Assembly (NCBI RefSeq): GCF_004135645.1
Contig: NZ_SDPW01000001.1
Span: forward strand, 992,001 to 1,056,000
DNA: 64,000 bases
Reading direction: 5' to 3'
Source: Senegalimassilia faecalis
Lineage (GTDB): Bacteria; Actinomycetota; Coriobacteriia; Coriobacteriales; Eggerthellaceae
In this document: piece after piece, positions 63,510 through 64,000 of the stretch
Layout: each line of letters begins with the position of its first letter
Numbering within the stretch: the first letter of the stretch is position 1
The notes under the pieces: model-generated
Databases searched by the model: none
Told to the model about the DNA's origin: nothing
Seen by the model: only the letters and a program-made list of their open reading frames with translations
Position numbers and translations under genes: made by a program

Positions 63510-63989
63510 ATGAAGTTCACGGTTGTGGCGGTTGGGAAGCTGAAGGAACGCTTTTGGAGCGATGCGTGTGCGGAGTATCTCAAGCGCCTGCAGCCGTATG
63601 CGAAAACCCAGGTGCGCGAGATTGCCGACGTTGACCCGCGCAAGGCGGGCGGCGTTGACGGCGCGCGCGACAAGGAAGGCGCCGCCATTTGCGCTGAACT
63701 GGAGAAACTTGGTGCCGACACCCATGTGGTGCTGCTAGCAATCGATGGCAAGGAGCGCTCGAGCGAAGGGCTTTCGAAGCGCCTGGACAACCTGATGCTG
63801 CAAGGGAAAAGCAACTTCGCGTTCGTGATTGGCGGCTCGGATGGTGTGAGCACCGCCGTGCGCCAGCGCGCCGATGAACTGCTGTCGTTCGGCCCCATCA
63901 CGCTGCCCCACAACCTCGCGCGCGTCGTGCTGCTTGAGCAGCTCTACCGAACGCAGAAGATTTCCCACGGCGAGCCGTACCATAAATAA
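63510..63989 (+). CDS. rlmH: 23S rRNA (pseudouridine-N3) methyltransferase RlmH
   Basis: 159 residues, SPOUT fold. MKFTVVAVGKLKERFW start, VLLAIDGKERSSEGL, FVIGGSDGVS and the C-terminal RVVLLEQLYRTQKISHGEPYHK (knot and SAM site) are intact. Methylates pseudouridine 1915 of 23S rRNA. GGGAGGATGC ribosome site; ATG at 63510. Complete within the window. Confidence 0.97.
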   Translation: MKFTVVAVGKLKERFWSDACAEYLKRLQPYAKTQVREIADVDPRKAGGVDGARDKEGAAICAELEKLGADTHVVLLAIDGKERSSEGLSKRLDNLMLQGKSNFAFVIGGSDGVSTAVRQRADELLSFGPITLPHNLARVVLLEQLYRTQKISHGEPYHK

Positions 63990-64000
63990 CAGCCCAGTCC

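Overview
The window is a replication-origin region from a moderately GC-rich actinobacterium. Gene content and order point to class Coriobacteriia, probably family Eggerthellaceae: iorAB next to a phenylacetate-CoA ligase gene, a single-subunit dnaA-dnaN-recF-dciA-gyrB-gyrA block, parA/parB close to rsmG, and LemA/DUF2207 genes. The species is not identifiable by eye. No rRNA operon, insertion sequence, prophage or CRISPR array is visible.

The origin lies at about 34.9-35.9 kb. This roughly 0.95 kb gene-free stretch has about ten DnaA-box-like TTTTCCACA motifs. Left of it nearly every gene is on the minus strand: a GHKL-ATPase/winged-helix protein and dnaA, then dnaN, recF, dciA, gyrB, gyrA, then tRNA-Ile and tRNA-Ala, a DnaJ-like gene and typA, a parvulin-type lipoprotein, an orphan ABC ATPase, two tRNA-Ser genes, a MarR-type regulator, rpsF-ssb-rpsR-rplI, dnaB, an SbcCD/YhaON-like nuclease pair, purA, purD, a HemN-like radical SAM gene, tRNA-Phe, purE, iorAB and the 5' end of paaK. 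Right of it most genes are on the plus strand: rpmH-rnpA-yidD-yidC-jag, rsmG, parA, parB, ddl, a DinG-type exonuclease-helicase, two large uncharacterised membrane proteins, a 49-residue zinc-ribbon protein, citrate synthase, tadA, ispE, lemA, a DUF2207 gene, an EamA transporter, aroK and rlmH. Genes therefore run co-directionally with the forks. The exceptions are the DUF151 nuclease gene on the left, and rlmN, a tail-anchored hypothetical, two tRNA-Ser genes and a sodium:alanine/glycine symporter gene (under a glycine riboswitch) on the right.

The most striking feature is chromosome segregation. Eleven perfect or near-perfect ParB sites (TGTTTCACGTGAAACA, or ending ..ACG) are spread from 3.3 to 61.4 kb around the parAB genes. 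Several sit at the centre of longer perfect palindromes that double as terminator-like hairpins. Three lie inside coding sequences, always in the same frame (Asp-Val-Ser-Arg-Glu-Thr).

Other points of interest are a GHKL-ATPase/winged-helix gene that appears to share a transcription unit with dnaA and has a DnaA box at its start; a 1196-residue M28-peptidase-like membrane protein that has lost most metal ligands and carries a giant Pro/Ala/Gln-rich insertion; GyrA with Phe at the quinolone-determining position equivalent to E. coli Ser83; a duplicated tRNA-Ser 3' end that looks like an old att site; and palindromic operators in the promoters of the HemN-like and DUF151 genes.
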